A DNA stretch of 64,000 nt from Propionibacteriaceae bacterium (GTDB lineage Bacteria > Actinomycetota > Actinomycetes > Propionibacteriales > Propionibacteriaceae): contig JAFKJK010000007.1 in assembly GCA_017306015.1 (NCBI GenBank), forward strand, positions 248,001-312,000, read 5' to 3'. The notes beneath the pieces were generated by a model that was not told the DNA's origin, made no database searches, and was given only the letters and a program-made list of their open reading frames with translations. The translations under genes and the position numbers were made by a program. This document shows positions 34,315 through 42,254 of the stretch, piece by piece. How positions within the stretch are numbered: the stretch's first letter is position 1; each line of letters starts with the position of its first letter.

Positions 34315-35133
34315 CTACTTCTTCACGTATTCAAGGGGGTCGCTGCCGACGCCGTCCTTGTAGAGGGAGAGGTGTAGGTGGCAGGCGGTGGACAGGCCGG
34401 TACTGCCGACGTACCCGATCAGCTGACCCTTGTCGACCCGCTGGCCGACCTTCACGATGAACCGGGTCATGTGCAGGTAGCCGGTCTGGATGTTGTGGCC
34501 TTCGATGGGCCCGTGGTCGATACGGACGTTGTTGCCCGAGCCGCCGCTGTAGCCAGTGCCGGTCCTGACCACGGTGCCGGATTGCGCCGCATAGATCGGG
34601 TTGTTGCACGCGCCACCGATGTCCGCGCCATCGTGAAACTTGCGGTAGCGCAGGATCGGGTGGATGCGCCAGCCGAACCCCGACCCCACCTCACCCTCGG
34701 TGGGCCACTGGAAGGTGCTCAGATTCCGCAGCCGTTCCGCCTCGGTCTCGATGCTCTTGGCAGCTGCGGAGCTCCAACGATGATGGTTGGCCAAAACCCA
34801 GGCTGCCCGCTCGCGCTCGACCTGCGATGCGGCGGCGGACAGTGCGTCGTCTCGCTCCGCCGCGAGGGTAGACGGGTCTGACGCGGGCGTTGCGTCCAGG
34901 CCGGGTGCCTTCAAGACCTGGTTCAGGGGCCCCGCGTTGGCATGTGAGGGCGTGGCCGTGATGAAGGCGCCGATGCCCGCAGTAAGGAGCAGGGCGACGG
35001 CTGCGGTCGCCCCCGCCAGCGCGGGGCTCACATCGGTCCACAGGCTCGACATGTGCTGGCTCGCTCGTCGGGCTCTCGACCGGAGGCGATCGTCCACCGG
35101 CTGAATTCGCCGACCCGTCGATCTTGCTGTCAT
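34315..35133 (-). CDS. M23-family peptidase (membrane-anchored LytM-type)
   Basis: 272 aa from ATG 35133; the longer upstream frame is not conserved-looking. One N-terminal membrane helix (A-A-V-A-L-L-L-T-A-G-I) is followed by a Glu/Arg-rich helical stalk. The M23 domain has the zinc motif H-D-G-A-D (HxxxD) near residue 175 and the H-L-H-L-S motif near 255. It cleaves peptidoglycan peptide bridges. With the two GH73/NlpC genes it forms a wall-remodelling set inside the copper region. Confidence 0.85.
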   Translation of the reverse strand: MTARSTGRRIQPVDDRLRSRARRASQHMSSLWTDVSPALAGATAAVALLLTAGIGAFITATPSHANAGPLNQVLKAPGLDATPASDPSTLAAERDDALSAAASQVERERAAWVLANHHRWSSAAAKSIETEAERLRNLSTFQWPTEGEVGSGFGWRIHPILRYRKFHDGADIGGACNNPIYAAQSGTVVRTGTGYSGGSGNNVRIDHGPIEGHNIQTGYLHMTRFIVKVGQRVDKGQLIGYVGSTGLSTACHLHLSLYKDGVGSDPLEYVKK

Positions 35134-35198
35134 CCCGAGCCCCCCAAAGCTGAAGTCTTGCTGATAGTTTATCAGCCAAACCTCAGCTTCGCCACCGC

Positions 35199-35441
35199 TC
35201 AGCGAGGGGCCTGCGTGTGCCGACGATCCACGAGGAGCCGCAGCGAACTGTGGCAACCGGACTGCGGCACGGTGCCGCCATGGTGCCTGCGTGCGCCGGC
35301 GACTGCGGTCGCGGCGATGACGCCGACCGGCGCAGATGCAAGCAATCCCAGCAGTGCTGCGTTCGCGGGGCCTCGACCCCACACTGTAAGGGCGGCAGCG
35401 ACCGTGATGGCGAACCCAATCATGATCGTCAAGACTGACAC
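35199..35441 (-). CDS. Possible small membrane protein
   Basis: 80 aa from GTG 35441, 45 bp after the thioredoxin-like gene. Two hydrophobic segments (I-M-I-G-F-A-I-T-V-A-A-A and A-L-L-G-L-L-A-S-A-P-V-G-V-I-A) with a polar, His/Arg-rich tail. No ribosome site and no known family. Confidence 0.35.
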   Translation of the reverse strand: MSVLTIMIGFAITVAAALTVWGRGPANAALLGLLASAPVGVIAATAVAGARRHHGGTVPQSGCHSSLRLLVDRRHTQAPR

Positions 35442-35485
35442 CCACGGCCGCAGTGGGACCCTTTGGCGCAGGCTGTGGGGAGTCC

Positions 35486-36097
35486 TCACGGAAGGCGCTT
35501 CTTGATCTCGTCCAGAAGCGCGCTGGGCTCGAGCCACATGGAGGGGTACTCCCCGTACCAGCGCTGCACACCGGCGGCGTCGATCAGGACGAAGCTGTGG
35601 CCGGGCAGTTCGGCATGCATGCCTTTGCCAAGGGTGCCGTACGCTTTCGATGCCGTGCCGTCGTCGAGAAGGAACGGCGTCTTTACTCCGTAGCGTGTCA
35701 TGTCTGCGGTGATGTCGGCCTTGGAGTTCATCACGATCGGCAGGACGGTGATGCCGAGGGCATCGAAGTCGGCCTGCTTCTTCTCGATCTCGGTCATCTG
35801 CACGAGGCAGGCTCCGCAGCCTGCTCCTTCGCTGAAGTAGAGCAGAACGGGTTTCCCGCGCAGCTTGGAGAGCGTCACGGAACTCCCACTGGTGGTCGCC
35901 ATGGTGAAGTCGGGCGCGACTGTGCGTGTGGTTGCTGACGTCGTCTGTGAGGTCAAGAGCATCCCAACGACCACGGCAATGACCGCGAGTGCCGCGCCGA
36001 CGGAGACCCAACGCTTGACGATCTTCTTGCGATGAGTCGCCTCTGTTGCGGCTCGCTGGCGCGCGTGTAGTTCCTGCCTCCGAGTTGTGTTCGTCAT
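35486..36097 (-). CDS. Membrane-anchored thioredoxin-fold (TlpA/peroxiredoxin-like) protein
   Basis: 203 aa, AGGA ribosome site. N-terminal signal anchor (residues 30-48), then a thioredoxin fold with the redox motif G-C-G-A-C at about 93-97 and cis-Pro region P-G-H-S-F-V-L-I-D. It acts outside the membrane, probably receiving electrons from the CcdA-type protein encoded next to it. Order glutaredoxin, CcdA, thioredoxin-like suggests one thiol-redox operon, useful where copper oxidises protein thiols. Confidence 0.85.
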   Translation of the reverse strand: MTNTTRRQELHARQRAATEATHRKKIVKRWVSVGAALAVIAVVVGMLLTSQTTSATTRTVAPDFTMATTSGSSVTLSKLRGKPVLLYFSEGAGCGACLVQMTEIEKKQADFDALGITVLPIVMNSKADITADMTRYGVKTPFLLDDGTASKAYGTLGKGMHAELPGHSFVLIDAAGVQRWYGEYPSMWLEPSALLDEIKKRLP

Positions 36098-36130
36098 GCT
36101 TCGGTGTTCCTTCTGGTGGTTGTGATCTGG

Positions 36131-37066
36131 TCAGTTGCCGCGGGGCTCGCCCGCGTCATCTAGTTCGTCGACGGCTTCGGTCGGCGCCTCGCCTGTCACT
36201 CTCGCCGTCCGCTTGTTCCGGCCGATCAGCGTGGCCCAGATGAAGACGCCGGCGACCAGGAGCAGGCCCAGGCCGAGAATCGGTTCGGGAACGGGCTTGA
36301 GCCACACCTCGATGGAGGCGAACCACTCGGCTAACGCTCGGCCGATCGCAACCTGGAGGTCTGGTCCGCTGGTCATCTGGCCGGTGTTGGCCAGATAGAT
36401 GATGAATCCGCCCATGAGGGTGAACCCGGCCGCCACGGCCAGGTTGACCGTGTTGGTGGTGAGGGACCACCGGCCCAGCTTCAGGCGGACCGGCTTGGCC
36501 ACGAGAGGCTTCTTGCGTAGCCCCGTGGCGTCCCAGACCAGTGCCATCACGAACAGGGGGAAGACCATTCCGAAGACGTAGGCGACGCCGAGCGCGACGC
36601 CGCCGACGGGGTTAGCGGCGAGTGCGGAGAGGGTCATGATTCCGACCAGGACGGGTGCGCAGCAGCTGGAGGCGATGCCGCTGAAGACGCCGAGGGCGAA
36701 GAAGCTGGCGCCGTCGCCGCGGCTGGTGTCCGGGGTTCGCAAGAAGTTCGGCAGGCTCCACATCCGTCCCGAGAGGGTGAAGGCGGCGAGGACGAACATC
36801 AGGATGCCGCCGGCCCAGTACAGGACGGTGTGGTACTTCGCGATGGCGGCGGCGATGAGGCTGATCCCTACGGTGATCGGTACCAGGATCGAGGCGAGCC
36901 CTGCGGCGAACAGGAAGGTGAGGGGAAGGAGTCGCCAGCGCCGGTTCTTGACCGCTCCGGCCAGGTAGCTCGGGGCGAGGAACACGATGCAGCAGGGGGC
37001 GAACAGGGCGACGCCGCCCGCGAAGAAGGCGGCGAGAACGCCGCCGGTGGTCAGCAGATCACCCAC
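36131..37066 (-). CDS. CcdA/DsbD-type transmembrane thiol reductase
   Basis: 311 aa from GTG 37066, which overlaps the upstream stop by 8 bp. About 8 helices, including F-A-P-C-C-I-V-F-L-A-P and S-S-C-C-A-P-V-L: each half has a Cys pair where CcdA has a single Cys after Pro. It moves electrons from cytoplasmic thioredoxin or glutaredoxin to outside thiol proteins. A decayed ccdA of another type is at 24052. Confidence 0.82.
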   Translation of the reverse strand: MGDLLTTGGVLAAFFAGGVALFAPCCIVFLAPSYLAGAVKNRRWRLLPLTFLFAAGLASILVPITVGISLIAAAIAKYHTVLYWAGGILMFVLAAFTLSGRMWSLPNFLRTPDTSRGDGASFFALGVFSGIASSCCAPVLVGIMTLSALAANPVGGVALGVAYVFGMVFPLFVMALVWDATGLRKKPLVAKPVRLKLGRWSLTTNTVNLAVAAGFTLMGGFIIYLANTGQMTSGPDLQVAIGRALAEWFASIEVWLKPVPEPILGLGLLLVAGVFIWATLIGRNKRTARVTGEAPTEAVDELDDAGEPRGN

Positions 37067-37655
37067 GGCGGGCCCCCCCGGCCACCACGCCACGCTTCGC
37101 GAGGAGGGCTTCGAGCTTGCGGCGCGGAAGGCGTCCGGCGGAGAACCAGATGCCGTCGACGAGGACAAGGGGGTTCATCGCCGGACGGTGGGTCGCGAGG
37201 AGACTCCGGCCTTGTGGGGACGCAGCTTCGACGACGTCGACCCGGAGCTGCGCTCCCGCGTCGGCCATCGCGCGGAGGGTCTGCTGCGCGTCGTCGCAGA
37301 AGTGACAGCCTGGCGCCGTGACCAAGGTGACCAAGGCAGGGGGGCTGTCGGAGGGACGGGTCATGATGGGTCGCTTTCTTGCTGGGTCGGGCGTCGAGGG
37401 CCGGCCGCCCGGGGAAGCCGTGCGTGGTGAGGGATCTGCGTGCGCGTCTGCGAGAGTCTCAGGTGGAGGTTGATCCCAGGCAGTGCCGGCGAGATACTCC
37501 GTCAGATGGCTGGAACCAGGGCGGGCCGCCGTCGGGGATCGGGCGGGCCACCGGAACACGACCGCAGAGAGCATCCACCACACGCCGCCCCAGATCGCCA
37601 CCATCGCAACGATGGCCAGCACCCATCCCATGGGCCCGGCAGCAACTCCCATCAT
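37059..37655 (-). CDS. Glutaredoxin-like protein with N-terminal membrane segment
   Basis: 198 aa from ATG 37655, backed by AGGAGG at 6 bp. Residues 1-35 are a membrane helix (G-W-V-L-A-I-V-A-M-V-A-I-W), residues 36-97 a Pro/Ser-rich linker, residues 98-198 a glutaredoxin-like domain with A-P-G-C-H-F-C (CxxC). A second Met at residue 98 (37364) could start a soluble 101-aa glutaredoxin, but its ribosome site is weak. Likely redox partner of the adjacent CcdA-type protein. The fusion may reflect lost separation between two genes. Confidence 0.75.
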   Translation of the reverse strand: MMGVAAGPMGWVLAIVAMVAIWGGVWWMLSAVVFRWPARSPTAARPGSSHLTEYLAGTAWDQPPPETLADAHADPSPRTASPGGRPSTPDPARKRPIMTRPSDSPPALVTLVTAPGCHFCDDAQQTLRAMADAGAQLRVDVVEAASPQGRSLLATHRPAMNPLVLVDGIWFSAGRLPRRKLEALLAKRGVVAGGARRG

Positions 37656-37780
37656 CGAGATCCTCCTGGGGCTTGTCCTCAGGTTCCAGCCTCTGTCGCC
37701 AACGTGTGGATACTCGGAAGTGCGGATGAAGAATCGGTATGGGCCGCGGTCAAGTGGCCGGCCCCGCGGACCGAACAGGC

Positions 37781-38503
37781 ATGATGGCCGACATGAGCCA
37801 AGAAGCCATGCGGGCGCCGTCCCACGTCCTCGTCGTGGACGACGAGGTTGTGTTGGCGGGGATGGTGTCGAACTACCTGCAGCGGGCGGGCTTCCGCACG
37901 ACGGTCGTTCATGACGGTGTGTCGGCTCTGGCGCGGGTCGTGAGCGATCCGCCGGATGTGGTGGTGCTCGACCTGGGACTGCCTGGCAAGGACGGGATGG
38001 AGGTCTGCCACGAGATTCGGCGGCAGTCGGACTGCTACATCATCATGCTGACCGCGCGCAACGAGGAACTCGACAAGCTCTTGGGGCTCTCGGCCGGAGC
38101 TGACGACTACATGACCAAGCCGTTCAGTGCGCGGGAGCTTGTCGCACGGGTGCAGACCCTGCTTCGTCGGCCGCGCCTGGGGGACCCGCTGAAGCAGGAA
38201 GCGAAGCGCATCGGCGAGCTTCTGCTCGACCCATCCGGCCGGCGAGTGCAGGTGACCGGGACCGAGGTGGAACTGACCCGCACAGAGTTCGACATCCTCG
38301 CGGCCCTGATGTCTAGGCCGACGGCGGTGTTCTCGCGCGACCAGCTGCTTCGCGAGGTCTGGGGTCCCGATTGGGTTGGTGATGAGCACTTGGTGGATGT
38401 CCACATCGGTCACTTGCGGCGGAAGCTGGCTGCCGTTGCCGCTCACCTCTTGTTCGTGGATACCGTTCGTGGCATCGGCTACCGCATGGGGCCAGCGCGA
38501 TGA
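37781..38503 (+). CDS. OmpR-family response regulator (TCS 1)
   Basis: 240 aa from ATG 37781. Receiver domain with acidic D-D-E, phospho-Asp in V-V-V-L-D-L-G, and Lys in M-T-K-P-F. The C-terminal winged helix has V-G-D-E-H-L-V-D-V-H-I-G-H-L-R-R-K-L. ATGA-coupled to its kinase. Probably copper-responsive given the copper oxidase immediately downstream, and a candidate binder of the 11-bp direct repeats. Confidence 0.92.
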   Translation: MMADMSQEAMRAPSHVLVVDDEVVLAGMVSNYLQRAGFRTTVVHDGVSALARVVSDPPDVVVLDLGLPGKDGMEVCHEIRRQSDCYIIMLTARNEELDKLLGLSAGADDYMTKPFSARELVARVQTLLRRPRLGDPLKQEAKRIGELLLDPSGRRVQVTGTEVELTRTEFDILAALMSRPTAVFSRDQLLREVWGPDWVGDEHLVDVHIGHLRRKLAAVAAHLLFVDTVRGIGYRMGPAR

Positions 38504-39624
38504 CGACAGGCTCGCGCTCGGGCAGTCTGACAACCCGCATGCTGATCTCTCAGATAGCAGTGTCGTTAGCGATGGCACTCACCATGATGATCGTCGCTGC
38601 CATCGCCGGGCCGCCTCTGTTCGAGGCGCATATGCACCTGGCCGGGCAGGCGATCCCGGATGTCCTGGCGCATTCGGAGGAGGCGTTCATCACTGCGGGG
38701 ACCTTGGCGCTCATCATCGGACTGGTCATCTCCGTGAGCGGAGCCAGCGTGGTCAGCGTGCTCATCGTTCGTCGCTTGCGCAAGGCATTGACGGACCTCG
38801 GGGCCGCGACCTCGCGGATTGCCGAAGGAGATTACGACCTGCGGGTAGGGAGCGCCGATTCGCGGGAGCTTGAGATCCTCGCCAAGAGCTTCAACTCCAT
38901 GGCCGGGAAGCTTGCAGCTGTGGAGGGCAGTCGGCGGAGGCTGCTGACCGACCTCGCGCATGAGATCCGCACCCCGCTGGCCAGCATGGAGATCTGTGTT
39001 GAAAGTCTGGAGGACGGCGCCTTGGAGCCAGGGCCCCAAGCATGGCGGGTCCTTAGCGATCAGATCCGTCGAGTCTCGCACCTCGCCGACGACCTCGGCC
39101 AGGTCTCGGCGGCGGAGGAGGGGCGCCTCAATCTCAAACCCAGGCTGTTGTCCACCTCGGCGTTGCTCCGCTCAGCAGTGCAGTCTGCGCAGGACGGCTA
39201 CGACCGGAAGGGAGTGGCGCTCCGCATCGGATCAGTTCCGACCCGCTCCATGGTGTACGCAGACCCTGCTCGCGTCGGACAGATCTTGGCCAACCTGCTC
39301 TCGAACTCCTTGAGGCACACACCTGCTGGCGGTGGAGTCACTCTCGACGCCACCACGGATGGTCAGGTCACCCGGATAAGTGTCGTCGACAACGGCGAAG
39401 GGATAGCGCCAGAACACCTGCCGCACATCTTCGAGCGCTTCTACCGTGCGGATACCGCCAGGGACCGTCAGCATGGCGGCACCGGTGTCGGCCTGGCAAT
39501 CAGCCATGCAATCGCCAAGGCGCATGGCGGACGACTGAGTGCGACGAGCCCGGGCCTGGGTGCGGGCGCCTCCTTCACCCTGGAGCTTCCCCGTCGGGAT
39601 CAGGGCTTGACCGAATCTTCATAG
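38500..39624 (+). CDS. Sensor histidine kinase (TCS 1)
   Basis: 374 aa. Two membrane helices flank a short outside loop carrying G-P-P-L-F-E-A-H-M-H-L and A-H-S-E-E-A-F (His 44, 46, 58). Then HAMP, HisKA with phospho-His in D-L-A-H-E-I-R-T-P, and HATPase with N-L-L-S-N-S-L-R-H-T and G-T-G-V-G-L. The loop motif recurs in the other two kinases of the window. The 3' end of the gene overlaps the direct-repeat box of the next gene. Confidence 0.92.
   Translation: MTTGSRSGSLTTRMLISQIAVSLAMALTMMIVAAIAGPPLFEAHMHLAGQAIPDVLAHSEEAFITAGTLALIIGLVISVSGASVVSVLIVRRLRKALTDLGAATSRIAEGDYDLRVGSADSRELEILAKSFNSMAGKLAAVEGSRRRLLTDLAHEIRTPLASMEICVESLEDGALEPGPQAWRVLSDQIRRVSHLADDLGQVSAAEEGRLNLKPRLLSTSALLRSAVQSAQDGYDRKGVALRIGSVPTRSMVYADPARVGQILANLLSNSLRHTPAGGGVTLDATTDGQVTRISVVDNGEGIAPEHLPHIFERFYRADTARDRQHGGTGVGLAISHAIAKAHGGRLSATSPGLGAGASFTLELPRRDQGLTESS
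39606..39623 (+). promoter_or_regulatory. 11-bp direct-repeat box before multicopper oxidase
   Basis: CTTGACC (39606) and CTTCATA (39617), period 11, embedded in the last codons of the kinase gene and 74 bp before the oxidase start. Identical over 18 bp to the box at 21753. Confidence 0.7.
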
Positions 39625-39697
39625 ATCCCGTCCCAGAAGCCTTCTCGGTGGCCTGCATGCTTGGGTGCTCAGGCTTTCGACCGAACAGGAGTCGTCC

Positions 39698-41161
39698 TTG
39701 ACCAGCGCATTGACCCGACGTCAGTTCATGGCCGGAGGACTGGGCGTGGGAGGGGCCCTACTTCTCGGAGGATGCGCGAGCGCGGGAACTCCGTTGGCGC
39801 CCGCGGGCCTGCCCACGGTTCCACCGGCTCCAACCTTCGGGCCTCCAGCCGTATCTGCGTCGCTTCGCGCTATGCCTACCACGGTGGATCTGGGGGGCCT
39901 CAGCGCCGTTACCTGGACCTACGACGGCCGACTGCCCGGCAAGGAACTGCGGGCGAAGGCGGGAGACGTGGTTCAAGTGGTTGTGGAGAATTCGCTGCCG
40001 GTGGAGACCAGCGTGCACTGGCACGGCGTGCGGCTCCACAATGCGGCTGACGGCGTGCCGGGCATTACGCAGGACGCCATCGCGTCCGGGTCGACTTTCA
40101 CCTACACCTTCAAGGCGCCAGACCCCGGCACGTACTTCTTCCATCCGCACAGCGGCGTCCAGATCGACCGCGGCCTGTATGCGCCGCTGATCGTCGAGGA
40201 TCCAGACGAGCCCGGCCGGTACGACCAGGAGTGGGTGCTAGTCCTGGACGATTGGACCGACGGCGTCGGCAAATCCCCGGACGACATTCTCGCCGGCTTC
40301 AAGGCACAGAATGGAACTGTGGGCTCCGGAATGAACCACGGCATGGGTGGCATGGGTGGCATGGGTGATTCCCCGCTCGGCGACGTGGGCGACATCGCTT
40401 ATCCCCACTACCTGATCAATGGCCGGATCCCCAGCGCACCTCACGTGCTCACGGCCAAGCCCGGTCAGCGGGCAAGGGTGCGGATGATCAATGCTGCCGC
40501 CGATACTCTCTTTCGGGTGGCGCTGGGCGGCCACAGCATGACCGTCACACACACGGACGGCTATCCGGTTCAGCCGATGGCGACCAAATCCCTGTACCTG
40601 TCGCAGGGCGAGCGAGTGGACATGTTGGTGACTTTGGGCGACGGGGTCTTTCCGCTGGTCGCTGAGGCTGAAGGAAAGAATGGCCAGGCGATGATCGTTA
40701 TCAGGACCTCCAGCGGCTCGACCCCGGCTGCCGACATCCATCCCAGCGAGCTCGACGGGGATCCACTCCTGCTGAGCACCCTGATGCCCACCGACTCTGC
40801 GCGACTGCCGCAGCGGGAGCCGGACCAGGTCGAGCAGGTGACCCTCAACGGCCAGATGCAACCCTACGCGTGGGGGATGAACGGCAAGGCCTTCGGCTCC
40901 GACACTCCGATGCGAACCAGCCCTGGAAAGCGTCTGCGGCTGCAGATGACCAATATGACGATGATGGCTCATCCGATGCACATTCACGGCCACACGTGGT
41001 CGCTGCCGAGTAATGGGGGACTCCGCAAGGACACCGTGCTGGTACTCCCCATGCAGACGGTTACCGCCGACCTCGAGGCGGACAATCCAGGAAAGTGGGC
41101 CTATCACTGCCACAACATCTACCACGCCGAGATCGGAATGATGACCACTCTGCAGTACTGA
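39698..41161 (+). CDS. Multicopper oxidase (CueO/CopA-like), Tat lipoprotein
   Basis: 487 aa from TTG 39698, the only start with a proper AGGAG site. Tat signal L-T-R-R-Q-F-M and lipobox L-L-G-G-C. Copper motifs: H-W-H-G (near residue 117), H-P-H-S (near 159), H-P-M-H-I-H-G-H (near 430) and H-C-H-N-I-Y-H-A-E-I-G-M (near 472), giving complete T1, T2 and T3 sites with axial Met. A Met-rich loop (G-M-N-H-G-M-G-G-M-G-G-M) near 220 may bind Cu(I). Oxidises Cu(I) to less toxic Cu(II) at the outer membrane face. Follows TCS 1. Confidence 0.93.
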   Translation: MTSALTRRQFMAGGLGVGGALLLGGCASAGTPLAPAGLPTVPPAPTFGPPAVSASLRAMPTTVDLGGLSAVTWTYDGRLPGKELRAKAGDVVQVVVENSLPVETSVHWHGVRLHNAADGVPGITQDAIASGSTFTYTFKAPDPGTYFFHPHSGVQIDRGLYAPLIVEDPDEPGRYDQEWVLVLDDWTDGVGKSPDDILAGFKAQNGTVGSGMNHGMGGMGGMGDSPLGDVGDIAYPHYLINGRIPSAPHVLTAKPGQRARVRMINAAADTLFRVALGGHSMTVTHTDGYPVQPMATKSLYLSQGERVDMLVTLGDGVFPLVAEAEGKNGQAMIVIRTSSGSTPAADIHPSELDGDPLLLSTLMPTDSARLPQREPDQVEQVTLNGQMQPYAWGMNGKAFGSDTPMRTSPGKRLRLQMTNMTMMAHPMHIHGHTWSLPSNGGLRKDTVLVLPMQTVTADLEADNPGKWAYHCHNIYHAEIGMMTTLQY

Positions 41162-41328
41162 GGTTGCACGGGGCCAGCGGCTCGCGCGTCAGGCTCTCGG
41201 TCCACTGCTTGGATTCATTTCGCCGTCTGGCTGATGGGATGAACGGCGGCCAAGACTCAGCCGGGCTCGGACAGGTGAGGCCACCACCCAGGACGCGGAT
41301 CGCTTCGGCCCCCGCTGTGCGAACCGGC

Positions 41329-41889
41329 TCACTTGCCTGCGATCAGGTCCTCGACGAGCCCTACGAGGGTTGCCTCGGTGGTCTCGCCGATCACTCTCGC
41401 AGCAACTCGTCCGTCGGTGTCGACAACCAGGGTGCTAGGAATGGCGCTGGCGGGCAGCTGGCCGGTGAACTTCAGGAGCAAGGCACCGTCTGGATCGTAC
41501 AGGTTCACATACCGCACGCCGAAGCTCCGCACGAAAGCCCGCGCTGGCGCGGGATCGAGGTCGCGAGTGTTGAGACCCACGAAGACAGCCTTGTCCGATG
41601 TGCGCCTGCTCGCCGCGACGAGCGCCGGCGCCTCTGACCGGCAGGGCGCACACCAGGAGCCCCATACGTTGTACACGATCACCTTGCCCGCCGCTGTTCC
41701 GCTCTTCCAGGTGGCGCCGTCCAGCGTGGTGCCCTCGATGCTCGGCGCAGCGGGCCGGCGGCCGATGGGGAGCCGGGTGATCGTGCCGTCACCTCCGACG
41801 AAACCGGCGTTGCTGTTGCTGGGCCCCGAACCGCATCCCGCTAACAGGCCCGCGAGACTCACCAGTAGAATCAGAACCGTCCGTGGCAT
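41329..41889 (-). CDS. TlpA-like thioredoxin-fold lipoprotein
   Basis: 186 aa from ATG 41889 (GGGAGG, 6 bp). Signal peptide with lipobox L-L-A-G-C, then a thioredoxin fold with W-C-A-P-C near residue 96 and cis-Pro A-I-P-S-T. Extracytoplasmic disulfide reductase or isomerase. Downstream of lnt on the same strand, so its lipidation and the lgt-lnt genes may be linked. Confidence 0.9.
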   Translation of the reverse strand: MPRTVLILLVSLAGLLAGCGSGPSNSNAGFVGGDGTITRLPIGRRPAAPSIEGTTLDGATWKSGTAAGKVIVYNVWGSWCAPCRSEAPALVAASRRTSDKAVFVGLNTRDLDPAPARAFVRSFGVRYVNLYDPDGALLLKFTGQLPASAIPSTLVVDTDGRVAARVIGETTEATLVGLVEDLIAGK

Positions 41890-42254
41890 CCGTATCCTCC
41901 CAATGCTGAGTGCGTTCATCGGTGTGGCGACCACGCGCGCGAGGCCGGTGGCTCGCGGCTCGGGCTCCCGCACTGCGTCTGACCGGTGCGTTGCGCAACA
42001 GGCGGTCCCCACTCCGCGTGGGCCCCTCCGGGGCGCTGGGGCCGTGACGGTCGCAGACCGCCCACGGCGGCCCGTCTGCCTGCCCAGAGTCCTCTGGGCG
42101 CGTTCCCGGAACGTCTCGGGCGCTGCTGAGGCATCATGGGGATTCGCCCGGGGTTGGTCTGCCAAGGCCACGGAGAACGCTTCCATGTAGCCCATCGTCG
42201 CCGCGCGGGGGTCGAGCCTGGTTGGCGAACGGTCAAGTTTTGGCAAAGACTGCA
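41890..42254. other. Intergenic region with minus-strand repeat box
   Basis: 365 bp between lnt and the TlpA-like gene, no gene seen. On the minus strand CTTTGCC (42248-42242) and CTTGACC (42237-42231) form a box of period 11, pointing toward the TlpA-like gene about 340 bp downstream. Confidence 0.5.
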
